DNA of 64,000 bases, taken from the NCBI GenBank assembly GCA_031835245.1, contig JAVKOQ010000213.1:1-64000 (forward strand). The letters are read 5' to 3'. This stretch comes from Balamuthia mandrillaris (lineage: Eukaryota; Discosea; Longamoebia; Balamuthiidae). Both the position numbers and the translations under genes were made by a program. Of the stretch, positions 9,184 to 20,090 are shown in pieces; the first letter of the stretch is position 1, and every line of letters starts with the position of its first letter. The notes under the pieces were generated by a model. The model saw nothing but the letters and a program-made list of their open reading frames with translations, made no database searches and was not told where the DNA came from.

Positions 9184-11545
9184 TTACAGATCTTCGTGAG
9201 CTCCTCCGAAGGTGGCTTTCACCAGGACAGGTGGAAAGGAATGGTGTCGTTTCACATATGATAGAAACTCCCTCAGCGTTCGTCCCTGCAAGGATCGATA
9301 AGCAGCACGAAAGCCCTCGCCGGTGATGGAAGACGGATTATCCTCCAGAAACTTGATGGAGAACATTACTTCGGGCTCCATTCGTTTTTGTGATAAGTAC
9401 AAATAAGCAAACAGCTCACAAAGTCCCTGTCGATGAAGCAAAACAGTCTCAGTACAAGAAAATATTGAACGAAGAAGAGAAGAAAATGAGCTTGGGCACC
9501 TCTTCGACTTGTAAAGGCAAGCTGCATTCATTTTCGAGGGATGTTGCTATCCAGTAATGCACAAGTTCATGAGCGAGCACGGACTGGATTCTCGTTTTAG
9601 ACATTCCTTTGCGTAACACGATCTTCACCGGCACTTGTACTCTCTTGTATATAATGTCAATATTGGGCAGGTAAGATAAGATGCAAGAAACGAAGGACAG
9701 GAAAGAAGCTGGTAACACAGCTTTGAAAGCGTACTTGATGGAATTCGTCAACCACCAACCCTTTCTTGATGGTTATACCAGAAGGATCGTGAATGCCGCC
9801 AGGATCCACTCGTCGCATTAACTCGGTCATATCTCGTTTGTTCACCAAAGCGATGGGCGGTAATTGTTCCAAATTATGATTTTTACTCCGGGTTGAAGGT
9901 TCTTGTTGTGGGCATGCGATGTCGATTCCATAGTTTAGGCCCAGTTTTTGAAAGAAGCAGATGATATCGAGTGCCATTTCTTGAACTCGTTGTTGTTCCA
10001 TCGTTGAAAAAGAAGAAGAAGAAGAAGAAGAAGAAGAAGAAGAAGAAGAAGAAGCAGGAGAAGGCGTTGAAGCTGCAGGAACAGAAGGAGGATCAAGAGT
10101 TGTTGCAAGTCTGGTAGACGGAGGAAGCTTCTCATAAAGAAGAGAGGTTGACCCTCCGTTCCACAAAAAGCACTCTCCACATACTTTCTCCTCAAAGTTG
10201 CGATACTTTCTCGGTACAGAAAGCTCGCTGAAGAACCGTTCCACCTCTCTCATCGCCTTCCGCCACCGCAGAGAAGAAGCAGCCACCACAGAAAAAGAAG
10301 AAGATGGAGCTGTCAATAGAGTCAATTGAGGAGAAAGGACACACGGTCAATACGGAACAACCGCTGCATTCAAAGTAATCCGGGTGAGAGAGGTGAGCAC
10401 CGCAAATGGCTTGGCCAGAAGGAGACAAGCTGTAGGGTGTCTCTTCCGCGAATGCCTGGCGACAATAGGAGCAGTGAGAGACAAAGGCGAGAGCGTAGTC
10501 GAGGCTGCAGTAGGGTCGCTCTTGGTCGATATCTAGGAAGATGGAGCGGGAGAGAGATCCTTCAAGATCCCTACAGGCTGCTTCCTTAAGAGGACGTTTG
10601 CAGGTGGTGCAACGGAAGCAGGATGGATGCCACACTCTGCCAAGACCAACTACGTACTCCTTGCTTCCATCTTCATGATAATTTAGACAAAAGAAGCGAC
10701 AAACAGTGAGGAGAGCAGAGATAAATAGAAAAGAGAAGGAGGAAAGAGACAAACAAGAAGAGAAAAACGAAAGGAGGGTACCCAAGCAAACATCCTCAGA
10801 ACAAATAGGACATCGTCTCAAGGTAGGGAGAGGAAGCGGAGCGTCCGGGATGTTCTCTAAAATATCTGTTGGCGATTTCCCTAAACTGGCCTTCAGTATC
10901 TGCTCGCATTAGAGGAAGTCATGGAAGGGAGCAACAGAGAAGCATAGACGAACGAAGAGAGAAGTGAGATAGAGCGAAGAGCAAAGAGACAAGCAGCGAA
11001 GAGAGAAGAGAGAAGACATGCAGCGAAGACAAGCTAGACGCGGGAAGCAACAGAGAGAAGGAGGAGAAAAGAGGAAAAACCTGTTTGGCTTCCTCAGCCG
11101 AAACCGGAGAGAACAGGTCCACCCCCGCGATGTCCCTCCGCGAGCTTCCATAGCGGCGATACTCGCGCAGGGCATAGGCCCCAAAACACGTGAGCAGCAG
11201 CAGGTTGGTGAAGAACGGTATTTTGCGGCTCCTCCACTCATGCCACTTTGCTCTTGCGGTTTGTCGTTGTGGCGACCCTTTGGCTGCGGAAGCGGACCCA
11301 AAAAAGCGGCGACATGGAAGCGGAAGAAGAAGAGAAGGCTTCGGCAAAAGGGATGAGGAGGCCGAGGAAGAGAGCCGTCGTGTGACGAAGTGGAGCGGAG
11401 GCAAAGAGTTTCGGAGGTGTGGAAGAGTTAGACTCGTATGCGCTACGGAAGAGAAGTAGGAGTACTGGCAACTCCTTAGCCCAGGTCTAGCTCCTAGGCC
11501 CCCACGAGCAGTCGCAATAACCATCGGAGGAAACGCCGAAAGCAT
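9184..11545 (-). CDS. LIM-domain DA1-like zinc metallopeptidase with mitochondrial/membrane N-terminus
   Basis: DA1-family proteins combine LIM zinc fingers with an HExxH peptidase; plant DA1 is a ubiquitin-activated peptidase. Exon 1 (11080-11545) begins MLSAFPPMVIATARGGLGAR, an Arg/Ser-rich presequence, and contains one hydrophobic stretch (FFTNLLLLTCFGAYAL) followed by REYRR. An intron leads into ILKASLGKSP and the LIM region: RRCPICSEDV, then WHPSCFRCTTCKRPL and PYCSLDY, then a second Cys/His set (HCSYCRQAF). A Ser-rich linker precedes the peptidase part: LGLNYGIDI, RIQSVLAHELVHYWIAT (HELVH zinc site) and, across an intron, QVEEGLCELFAYLYL, which closely matches the DA1 block after HExxH. 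The tail is GEGFRAAYRSLQGRTLREFL. The first-exon join is in phase and the LIM exon has no in-frame Met of its own. Plant DA1 has no such leader, so location is the open question. Confidence 0.8.
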
Positions 11546-11640
11546 TTCACTCTCTCTCTCTCTTTTATTTATTTATTTTTCTTTATTTTTTTGTAAAGTT
11601 GAAAGAAATGACAGCGAAATTTTGATTACAAGTCGCGGGA

Positions 11641-11725
11641 AATTTGGATTGTCGACAAATTTATATTTCATGTCGTCCTTATATTCGATTATTTATTGTC
11701 GACACCATTTCATTCATGTCGTCCT
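11641..11725. repeat. Two tandem GGACGACAT + TGTCGACA units upstream of the DA1-like gene
   Basis: On the minus strand, AAGGACGACATGAA followed about 25 bp later by TGTCGACAAT occurs twice in tandem. GTCGAC lies at 11651-11656 and 11698-11703; ATGTCGTCC lies near 11670 and 11716. The units sit 100-180 bp upstream of the DA1-like start. They also form the last coding bases and stop region of the leg gene L3. Confidence 0.5.
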
Positions 11726-14700
11726 TACAAAAATTACCGGCTCGTTCTGTCTTGCCAGTCACTTTCGGAGAGGAGACGCTCGCCGAGAGAAGAGGGAGGT
11801 CCTCCGTGCCTTCCTCACCCGAGAAGTTGACGGCACCCAAGGAGGCCGAGAACTCCCTCACCTTTCTTCGCCGCCAGACCACGGCGCCGGAGAGCACGGA
11901 AACCACCGCACAGAGCGCCACCCCCACGCTCACCGACACCGCCACCACCAGCTTCAAGTTCATTCCATCATCTTTGTCGCTTCTGGTGTCCACCAAGACT
12001 TGCACGTCCGGGTCGTAAAACATGTCTTGGCCGAGGGGCATTCGGATCACCAACCATTGCTGTTCCTCTCCATCTTTGCTGACGGTTTCCACTTTGGCGC
12101 GTGCCGCCTGTTCCACTCCATCTACCAAACACACTTGCAGCAAGTTGAGCATGACTTGGGTGCTATCCGTCCTCCACACGCCTTTTGTCACGACCGTGTC
12201 ACCTCTTCCTTGCGTTTGGTCGGCTGGGATCAGCGCGCTATCTGAACTGTTCATTCTTACTATCAGCTCCAACCATCTCGCCGCTTTCCCTTTCTCCGAA
12301 CGTGCAAGAAGAGAAGGAGCGGAAGGAAGCCAGTCAGAGAGCATCACGCTCCATTTGGTGAACCCAGCACCCACCTTGAATGTCCTGTTCCCCACATGAA
12401 ACTCCTTTTCCTCCTCCTCCACCACGGTGAATGTCCATTCCACTCGCTTTCTCCCTTCCTCCTCCTCCTCCTCCTCCTTCTTTTCGTCTGCCTCCACCTC
12501 CCAGAGGAAGGCAATGGTCCTCTCATCCAGGAAAGAGGAGTGGTAGCCAGAAGAAGGGAAGCTCATCTTCCTCACCTCCTCCCCTTTCTCGTCCAACTCC
12601 CGAATGGAGTGAAACACAAAGTCCAAGCGGAGGTGCTCTTGAGGGGCAGCGCCTTGCTTGGGCACCAGTTGGAGATTGGGGGTGTTGTCTGGGAACTGGC
12701 TGGCTGTCTCTCCTGCACCTGGATCGATGCTGGGCTTCACCTCCTCTTCACCCAAGACAGCAGACCAGGAGACCAGAGGGAAGTTGTTGGGTGTGCTGCT
12801 TCGGCATCCGATCTCCACCTTGGTTGCTCCCAAGGGCTGCTTGGAGGAGAGGGCGAAGCGGAAGGATTTCCAAGTGCTGGTGGACAGGTCTCCCACTTGG
12901 CAGAGCACGTGCTTGGCTGCGATGGTGTCTGTCAGGATGAGGCATGCTTGTTGTGGCAACGAAGTGGAGAACGTGGTTTCGGCCAGGGAGGAGTCATCGT
13001 GCAGGACAGTGAAGTTGAAGAAGCAACCCACTTGGCGAGCCCAAGACGGTCCTCCGCTCTTCATTTCCACGGCAAACTCCTTGCTGTTGTTCTTGCGTGC
13101 TTGTTTGTGCTTGAAGAACAAACTTGGTCAACAGAACTCATAACGGGAAGGGAACGAACAGAAACGACAAGAAAGTACAAGAAGGAAAGAAGGAACACAA
13201 AACGACAGCAACGAACGAATGATGATGAACCAGACAGAAGAAGATAAAATGCAAGAAGGGAAAGAAGAGACAAAAAAGAAAAGAAAAGCGAGAAAAGCCA
13301 GAAGGAAAGCAAACCAATTGAGGAGGTGTGGAAGGTTGGAGCCATTCCACATTCATCAACAGCTTGTTGCTCAATGTTTTGGTGGTCAGCTCTCCCTTCA
13401 CCTTTGGCAGCTCCTTCCCCAACTCGTCCTTCATCTCCACCGAGAACTCCACCGCCACCAAGGAGGAACTCGAGTTCAACTGCACTGCAATCTCCTTCTC
13501 CACTTCCCCTCCTCCTCCCACATCCAACCGGCAACTCAACTCCACCTCCTCCATATCCACCTTGCAAAAGGCTTGAGTGAAGGCATTGGGAACGAGGGTG
13601 ATATCCTGCGGAAAATGCCAGGTCATGGAGGTGGAAAGACTGGTTGAAGGCCCTCTGTTGCAAAGCTTGAACTGGATGTCCGTCTGCCCTCCTGCCAGAA
13701 TCAGTGCTCCTTCATCTGCTCTTGGATGGTGTTGGTTTGTTTCCATGTTTCCGTGAGTGGGAAGCCTTGCAGTTATTGAAAAACACAATGAAAGAAAAGG
13801 AACGAACCAAGGAGAGCAAAGGCAAGTTGAATGTTGGGGGAAGGTTGAGAGGATTGTGGTGTGGGAGGAATGAAGATGGTCTCATCTGCTGCCCCACAGG
13901 TTGGGATGGCGATGATCACATTTTCTCTCATTGCAGGAGCCAATGGCAGGGTCTGAAGAGAAAAGCTTTCTGCACCATTGATGCAAAAGAAAAATCATAA
14001 GAAACACAGTCGACCAAAAGGAAGCATGAAGAATGAAGAATGAAGAAAAGCAGAAAGAGGAGAGAAGGGAAGAACGAACCAAAGAAGGCAGGAGGCAAAC
14101 TGGGGTGTTGAAACCCACAACGAAGCTTGCCATCCCCTCCATCCCCACATGTTAAAGGAAGCGCTTCCCGATCCAACACAGACAATGGGGAGAAGGACAC
14201 CACGCAATAGCCTTCTCTCACCATTGCTGCTCCCCTGTTGGACACGTTGAACGAGGCCTGGAGGGGGGTGCCTTGCCCTGGCATGAATGAAGCAGGAAGG
14301 TCCTTGGTGAAGCTCGCCTCCAGTGTGGGTGGAGTGGCGACGATGAGCTGTCCATTGGTTGCCGTCTCTTTCTGCAACTCATCCTTGATGCGAACGGAGA
14401 ACTCCACCACGGACAGCGTGGAAGCTGCTGCCAACTCTACCTCTATCAGTCTCTCCTCTTCTCCAGGTTTGACGTTCAAGGTGCAGGTGAGGGCAAGATG
14501 ATCGGCAAGGATGGAGGAGGAGCAAAAGGATTGGGTGAAAGGAGTGTCGAGGATCTGGATGTCCAGAGGAAAGGTCCAATCCAGGGAAGTGGAAAGGCTT
14601 GTGGAAATGCCCTTGTTTCCAAGCTTAAAGCGGATGGCTATGGAACCACTTGGCCTGATTGAAGCACCAGAGTCTAGTTTGGTTTTTATTTTAAATGAAA

Positions 14701-15818
14701 CGGAGGTGTTGATAAGAACAAAAGAAACCCAATAACAAAAACAACAGTGGATAAAAGGAGGCGTACTGAGTAAAGCAAGAGAGAGTTGGATGTCGGGAGA
14801 AGGGCGCATGGATTGTGGGGTTGGGGGAGTGTATTGTTTCAACTCATTCCCTGCGTCGTTGTTGCAGGAGGGCACCGCCACCGTCACTGTTTCTCTCATC
14901 TCTGCTCCCAACACAAGAGTCTTGAACGCAAAGGTTTCTGTTGCAAACGAGCAATTCAAGCATCAGAAAGAGAAGAAAGAAAGAAAGAAAGAAACAACAA
15001 GAAAGAAAGAAAGAACAAGGAAGAAAAAAAGAAAGAAACGAAGGAAACGAACGGACCAGAGGTGGCAGGTGGTAATTGACTATTTCGAAAGTTGCAACGA
15101 ATGGTGCCATCCGGCCCATCTCCACAGTTGCCCGGCAATTGCCAACGATCCAAGGAAGAGAGTGGGGTGAAGGCCAACAAGCAAAAGCCGCCATTCACCA
15201 AAGAAGGGCCACTGCTGGAGACCTGGAAAGAGAAGGGAAAGACGTCGTCTCGCCCGGGCACGTACGAGGAAGGCAAGTGGGAAGTGAATGTGGCTGTCAG
15301 GCTGAAACTTGGCCGGATCTGGATGTCGGCGGAGTAGAAATGCTTGAATGTTCCATCAAAAGTGAAGTACTTTAGAGGCTGCTCTGGTTGAACGGCCGTA
15401 AGAGGAACGTTATACTGTCTCTGGAAGGAGACAATTCCTCCACCAGTGCCACGCACGATGCAGTGGTTTGGCTGCGGAGCGTTATCGCAGGTAGCCTTTA
15501 GACCGAGCGGAACGTTTGAAGGCTTGAGTCCTTCAGTTCATAGAGATAGATTAAAAAACCATTCATAGACACACACCAAACAAGCAAGAAAGCAAAAGTA
15601 CTATCAGTAGCCCAAGCGGAGTACGGTGCATAATCGCCCAACGTTATTTCACAAGGCGGCTCATTGGCGTCCTTCACGGAGATGGAGAGCGTGAGAACAA
15701 AGGGCTGGCCAGGTGCTGGGGTCGGGGGATCTGTCGACCAAGACTTGCCGGCACAAGTCATAGCAAATGAGCCGGAAAAAAAGGTGCAGCTGAACATCAA
15801 GTACAAAAAGATGAACAT
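11679..15818 (-). CDS. Leg protein L3: large type I membrane glycoprotein with repeated beta-sandwich-like modules
   Basis: I do not recognise a named family; paralogues are L1 and L2. The signal peptide begins MFIFLYLMFSCTFFSGSFA (ATG at 15816-15818). Modules alternate in two types: one with PLSSLDRWQLPGNCGDGPDG then IRCNF, and one with STSLSTSLDWTFPLDI and FTQSFC, resembling DUF11/CARDB-type beta-sandwich repeats. L3 has four modules where L1 and L2 have two, so the pair is duplicated here. A long juxtamembrane region follows (PSWARQVGCFFNFTV ... DMFYDPDVQVLVDTR), with several N-glycosylation sequons. The membrane segment is LKLVVAVSVSVGVALCAVVS and onward, with tail WRRRK, SASLGAVNFSGEE and EDLPLL. 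The last 25 or so residues run into a GTCGAC repeat and have no counterpart in the paralogues. A surface adhesion or receptor role is inferred. The juxtamembrane exon is nearly identical to L1. Confidence 0.7.
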
Positions 15819-15934
15819 GTTCACGAACGCTTTGGTGGACAACTCCTGGAAAAAAGAACAGCGCCAGCTCGACTGCAGCCGCTTCCGGCACCTCCATATT
15901 AATTATTAAACGAGGCGCGTTAAGCATTAGTTAT

Positions 15935-16568
15935 CTACCATGCACTTGAGGACCAATACTGGTTGGCCTCGCATTGGGTGCACAACATGTCCTCGAAAGG
16001 GTGCCATAGAAGCACATCGGAACCACAATTGAAGCCGCACATGTTTCTGCCCACGAGCCTTGCGTTAGGATGTTCGCAGACATCGCTACATTCTCCATTT
16101 GAGTTCAACACATAGTTTTCCTTGCACCCTGATGATTGAAACGTTAAAACGAACAGATGCATTAGTACCCTCAAAAGGAGGAAGAAGCTAGCAACAGCAA
16201 CATGAAAGAGGAGTTTCTACGTAACACAGCAAGACGGTCAGATTCAAGAGAAAAATAAACACTTCCATCTACTGCAATGGACAGAGACTGGTCTTGCACC
16301 GGATTCCCTTTGGTAAAGTTCCAAAGCAGTTGAAAGCTCGCCAAGTCTACCGCAACTTTTTCATTTCCAACTGAGAGATACAGCACTCCGTCCCGAGAGA
16401 CTGCCCCTGCTGCCTCAATCTCCTGCGTTACCTGCCCTTCAAGAGTTTGAAGAAAATGCACTTGTTTGCCAGTGGCTGGGGAAAGTCCTACTACCACCAA
16501 TGTGTTGGTCTCCGTCTCTCTCCAAAAAGTAATTATGGATCTATATTGTTGTTATTGTCAGTTTGTCT

Positions 16569-16608
<40 letters not shown>

Positions 16609-17100
16609 GCAAAGAGAGCGAGAGAGAACAATGAAAATCAAAGAACACGCGAAACAATTATGAAAGCTTACCCATCTGTGGGACTCGTTGTTGGCACTTG
16701 CCTGCTATTGGAGAATATACCATCAGCAAGGTCATCAACGGAGGTTCCCCATTCCAGGTCTCCATTCTCTGTGTTCAAAGCTAGCACTCCTCCTTCCTTT
16801 ATTGCCTGTTTTTATTTTGTTGTGGTCAAAACTTGAATAAGAAGAGGTACAAAAAACGAAGAGAACGATGAAGAAAAGCGAAGAAAAATGCGAAAGATAA
16901 AAGTGGCAATGATGGTGAGGAGAGACGAGAGAGGAGGCATACCACAAACAACAATTGGCCATCTGCGGACAGAGAAGGCGACCCTCCGGTGATATATCTT
17001 GGTAACGGGGCTATATCTGCCAGAGAGTGGCTCCAAACAGAGACGTCACCGTTTGCAACAGGCGTTCGGTTGTTTGGCCGAGAAGAGAGGAGGAGAACAA
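15935..17100 (-). pseudogene. Truncated propeller gene P3
   Basis: This is a paralogue of the secreted propeller genes at 24026 and 26360. Visible pieces in order are a half exon ending ITGGSPSLSADGQLLFV, then GGVLALNTENGDLEWGTSV, then VVVGLSPATGKQVHFLQTL through VAVDLASFQLLWNFT and SIAVDGSVYFSLES, and last CKENYVLNSNGECSDVC to CEANQYWSSSAW. The signal peptide and the first exons are missing: homology stops at about 17080, 100 bp from a tRNA gene. At the other end a TAG (15935-15937) cuts it short where paralogues continue TEELLCLSC. Introns are still in place, so this is a genomic relic and not a retrocopy. A GA microsatellite at about 16568-16612 lies in an intron. Some transcription is possible but a functional secreted product is unlikely. 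Confidence 0.75.
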
Positions 17101-17182
17101 AAAAGAGAAAACGGGGTAGGGTTACAACATCCCAAGAGGGTCTCTCTCATCCTGCATCCCGTGCTTGCTTGACGAGCAAAAG

Positions 17183-17190
17183 AAAAAAAA
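17183..17190 (-). terminator. Pol III terminator of tRNA-iMet
   Basis: A run of A on the plus strand reads as a T-run on the minus strand about 10 bases after the 3' end of the tRNA, as expected for RNA polymerase III termination. Confidence 0.7.
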
Positions 17191-17199
17191 TTGAGTACT

Positions 17200-17271
17200 T
17201 AGCAGAGAGAGGTTTCGATCCTCCGACCTGTGGGTTATGGGCCCACCACGCTTCCACTGCGCCACTCTGCT
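17200..17271 (-). tRNA. Initiator tRNA-Met (CAU)
   Basis: Read on the minus strand, the 72 bases begin AGCAGAGTGGCGCAG and end CTCTCTGCTA. The acceptor arms pair (AGCAGAG with CTCTGCT). The anticodon stem-loop is GGGCCCATAACCC with anticodon CAT and the GGG/CCC stem base pairs characteristic of initiators. The T-arm contains GGATCGAAACC, where the A in place of T54 is also an initiator hallmark. There is no intron. It lies immediately upstream of the truncated propeller relic. Confidence 0.95.
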
Positions 17272-17456
17272 TGTGTTGCCTACAGGCATGCGTTACGCCC
17301 GCCACAATGGAGAAAAATGCGGATAATTCATTCTTTTCATTTTTTGCATTCTTTGCATTCGTGCTATTTATTAAGCAATGATGATGACATCATGGACCCA
17401 ATAAAAAAGGAAAGATAGATCAGAATACGATCAGAAAATTTCCTAAAATATGTTAG

Positions 17457-18626
17457 ATGACGTCAGTATCAGGTGGTGGACCTACACGCTGCCGGGCCAA
17501 AAAAAAACAAGAACCATTACGGCAAAGGAACGTTGAGAGGGACATGCAACATGCTTGCGTTGGCGCAGTGAACTCAAGGCTACGGGAAGGCGACCTCGTT
17601 CGCTATTTCATCGGGGAGGTCTGTCCGTTGTGTTTGCACGTCGGCACCACCAGTGGTTCGTTTCTTTTTATTTATTTTTTTTTGGGTTTTCTTTTTTCTC
17701 TTTCTTTGTCACCAAGACCCTAAAGCTGTTGTTTCGTTGTTAAAAAATAGACGCTTGGATTCCTGCTATTGTTTGGAAGGTATCGTCGACTCACATTTGG
17801 ATTCGCTACCAATACATTTCATATTGCGGCTGGTGCGTTTCTTTTTTTCTTTCTCTTGCTTTTTTTCCTTCATCTATTTTTCTTTTCTTCATCTTTTTCT
17901 CTTTCTTTTTTTTTCTTTTTTTTTCTTTCTTTTTCTTTTTCTTTTTCCTTTTCCTTTTCCTTTTCTTTTTCTTTTTCTTTTTCTTTTTCTTTTTCTTTTT
18001 CTTTTTCTTTTCTCCTATGCTAAACAAACCAACACACAATCAGGTACTATCGACGAACCAAAAGGCATCGTTACTGGGTGAAATGCTTCCCAAGAAACAC
18101 TCGCCTCATCCGTCCGGAGTTCCACTTTCCAGACCACTTCCTCTTCTCCAGCAAACTCTCTCACGAGACCCGAGCAAAGATCATTCTTCACTCTGGGAGC
18201 TGTCCTCTAAGAAAATGGAGGAAACAGTTCTTCAGAAGAGTTCATAGAAGCATCAACCAAACGGAAGAACGATGGAGAAAGCCACTTCATGTGTTTGGAT
18301 CGAAGGAGAATGATGAAGAGGATGAAGATAGTTTTTGGGAGTTGGAGGGAGAAGGCTTTTATTATCTCAAAGAGGCGGATGGACAACCTCCTCGTTGGGA
18401 GTGTTACTTTGGAGAAGAAGCGGGAGATGACGACCAAGACCAACACGAAGAAGAAGAAGAAGAAGGAGAGGAAGACACCTATGAAGAAGACGGAATAGAA
18501 GCAAATGAAGAACAGAAAGAAAATAATGAGAAGAGTAGCGCTATACGAGGAAAGAAGAGCCTCCCTTCGAAACGATGGGAAAGAAAAGGGAAAGCCAACC
18601 GACGAGGAAGAAAAATGGTTGGGTGA
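17457..18626 (+). CDS. Agenet/Tudor-like protein with acidic tail
   Basis: Three exons (17457-17655, 17751-17832, 18044-18626) join in phase to give about 287 residues. Residues about 45-115 read LREGDLVRYF, then across the splice SDAWIPAIVWKVSSTHIWIR, YQYISYCGW, YYRRTKRHRYWVKC and TRLIRPEF. The pattern G-D-x-V, W-x-P-A-x-V, aromatic strands and a closing R-x-I-R-P fits Agenet/Tudor beta-barrels, which often read methylated histones or bind RNA. The rest holds EGEGFYYLKE, a long Asp/Glu run and a basic C-terminus KRWERKGKANRRGRK. Intron 2 is a TTTTC-rich tract. The start could also be the Met near 17544. The domain call is by eye and moderate. Confidence 0.5.
17836..18015 (+). repeat. Polypyrimidine (CTTTTT)n tract in an intron
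   Basis: A sense-strand T/C run, mostly CTTTTT and CCTTTT units, fills intron 2 of the Agenet-like gene. The Lys- and Phe-rich frames it creates on either strand are artefacts. Confidence 0.9.
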
Positions 18627-19175
18627 GATGAGCGGCTTGGTGTTAACAACGAGAGAGCATAGCGAAGAAGAAGAAGAAGAAGTGGACAAGTCTTGCATTA
18701 ACATCGCTTTGTAAATGTACGTAAAGGCGAATGGTATGTGCTCACCCAAAAGAATTCTTTCTTGTTTTGTGCGTCAGAGCGAGGGAGAGAGAGAGAGAGA
18801 GAGAGAGTTGACCGGAAGATATTTTACCTGGCTGCCACTTGCACCAGTTTTCACTTATCCTGGAGGAGCTCGGCCTCCAGAACAGAGATGCAGGTTGAGA
18901 TTTGAAGATAAAGCCCGGTGTCTTGTTCTTAAACACAAGGATGCGTCCCAGGCAACCCTGCCTCGCTACCGGCTGTAGACTCCATTAGCTTCATTACCGC
19001 ATTCATTTCTTGCTTGTTTATCGCCAAGAGAACACCACAAACGCAATATACTTTTAGGAAGCCCTAAAACTCTGGTCATAAATGCTCACCCTTTGCTAGC
19101 CAACTTTGTTTGTTGCTTCTCACCCAACCCACACACACACACGTTTCCACAACAATCCTTGAACAAGGGCACGCA
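18627..19175. other. Intergenic, no clear gene
   Basis: Contents: the 3' flank of the Agenet-like gene, a GA run at 18783-18808, and a GC-richer block at about 18830-18980. That block has short open frames on the minus strand followed by a possible GT donor, but none continues convincingly. CA repeats just before 19141 lie in the leader of the next gene. Confidence 0.4.
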
Positions 19176-19478
19176 ATGAGCTTCTACGGCTGTTGCGGCT
19201 GTAATCCCTATATCGGCTTCGTCTGCGGCTATCATCTGCAGCAATACCAGATGCAACAGTACTTGTCCTACGTTGCGGCCTGCCAGCAAGTGCAGATGGC
19301 CTACATGGCTTCCCAATGCGAGGTCAGAACCTGCTGGAACGACGTGTGCAGCACAGCCCGCCAGATGCGACCCAACGAGAGGGCCAAGTTCCAGAGAAAG
19401 ATGGCGAACAAGCTGCTCAGCAACGCTGCCCCAGCGGTGTACGACTTTGCCTCCAATCTTGTCGGCAGCTTCCTCTGA
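19176..19478 (+). CDS. Small Cys-rich protein, 100 residues
   Basis: A single-exon frame from ATG to TGA. It starts MSFYGCCGCNPYIGFVCGYH, continues Gln/Tyr/Met-rich (QQYQMQQYLSYVAACQQVQM), then has a basic segment RPNERAKFQRKMANKLLSN. No signal peptide and no family that I recognise. Cys at the N-terminus (CC, C) could be acylated and anchor it to a membrane. GC-rich synonymous positions like those of neighbouring genes, and an AATAAAA poly(A)-type signal about 40 bases after the stop, support a real gene. Confidence 0.55.
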   Translation: MSFYGCCGCNPYIGFVCGYHLQQYQMQQYLSYVAACQQVQMAYMASQCEVRTCWNDVCSTARQMRPNERAKFQRKMANKLLSNAAPAVYDFASNLVGSFL

Positions 19479-20090
19479 TGGAAAGCGATGGGGGTCCTCT
19501 GTTTTCCTCCAGGATAACAATAAAACCTCAGATGTTACATTGTACTCATCTATCTCTTGCTCTTGCTCTTCCGCTTGCTTCCTCTTCCTCTATATTTAGC
19601 GAGCATCCTGGCCGATGGCAGCAGCATGGTGGCACCAAAGGGGAAGGCCCTCAGCGAGGAAAGAGGCCTCAAGGTTTGTTTTTGCCCTCTTCTTCATCCC
19701 GCTCTATCTTGTGCTTCGCATAATCGTTGTCGGCCCTCGTCGCAAGCGGCACCCATTATTCCGCTTGGCCCTACCTATCGTGTCGTCCTAAAGCGTCCGT
19801 CAAGGTGGCCTTAGTGGGATAAGTGAAAACATTCCGCCCCTCACCCTTTCCTTCCTTCGTTGTGCTGGCCTTGCTTTTTTCTTCTTCTTCTTGTTTGGTC
19901 GCGATCAGATAAAGCAACGGTCGATCAACAAAACTAAAAAAAGTAACGTTGTCTTCTCTTCATCGTTCTCTTCTCCTTCTCCTTCTCTTTCTCTTTCTCC
20001 TTCTCCTTTCTCCTTCTCTTCTTTTTCTGTTATTTCATTGAGCTCATCAAACTCTCATCGCTTCGGTATAACAAAAAAAAAAAAAGAAAG
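19479..20090. other. Intergenic region upstream of the VIT-vWA gene
   Basis: It contains an AATAAAA signal for the preceding gene, a short open piece at about 19629-19675 (MVAPKGKALSEERGLK followed by a GT), one TGTCGTCC motif at 19781, and pyrimidine-rich leader sequence from 19960. The short piece could be an unrecognised exon but has no clear continuation. Confidence 0.4.

Noticed and set aside
12396-13247. Long plus-strand open frame opposite L3
   Set aside because: Antisense shadow of the conserved juxtamembrane exon; the same shadow appears opposite L1.
18830-18980. Possible exon on the minus strand
   Set aside because: A GT donor-like site follows short frames, but no frame joins to a neighbouring exon and no family is recognised.
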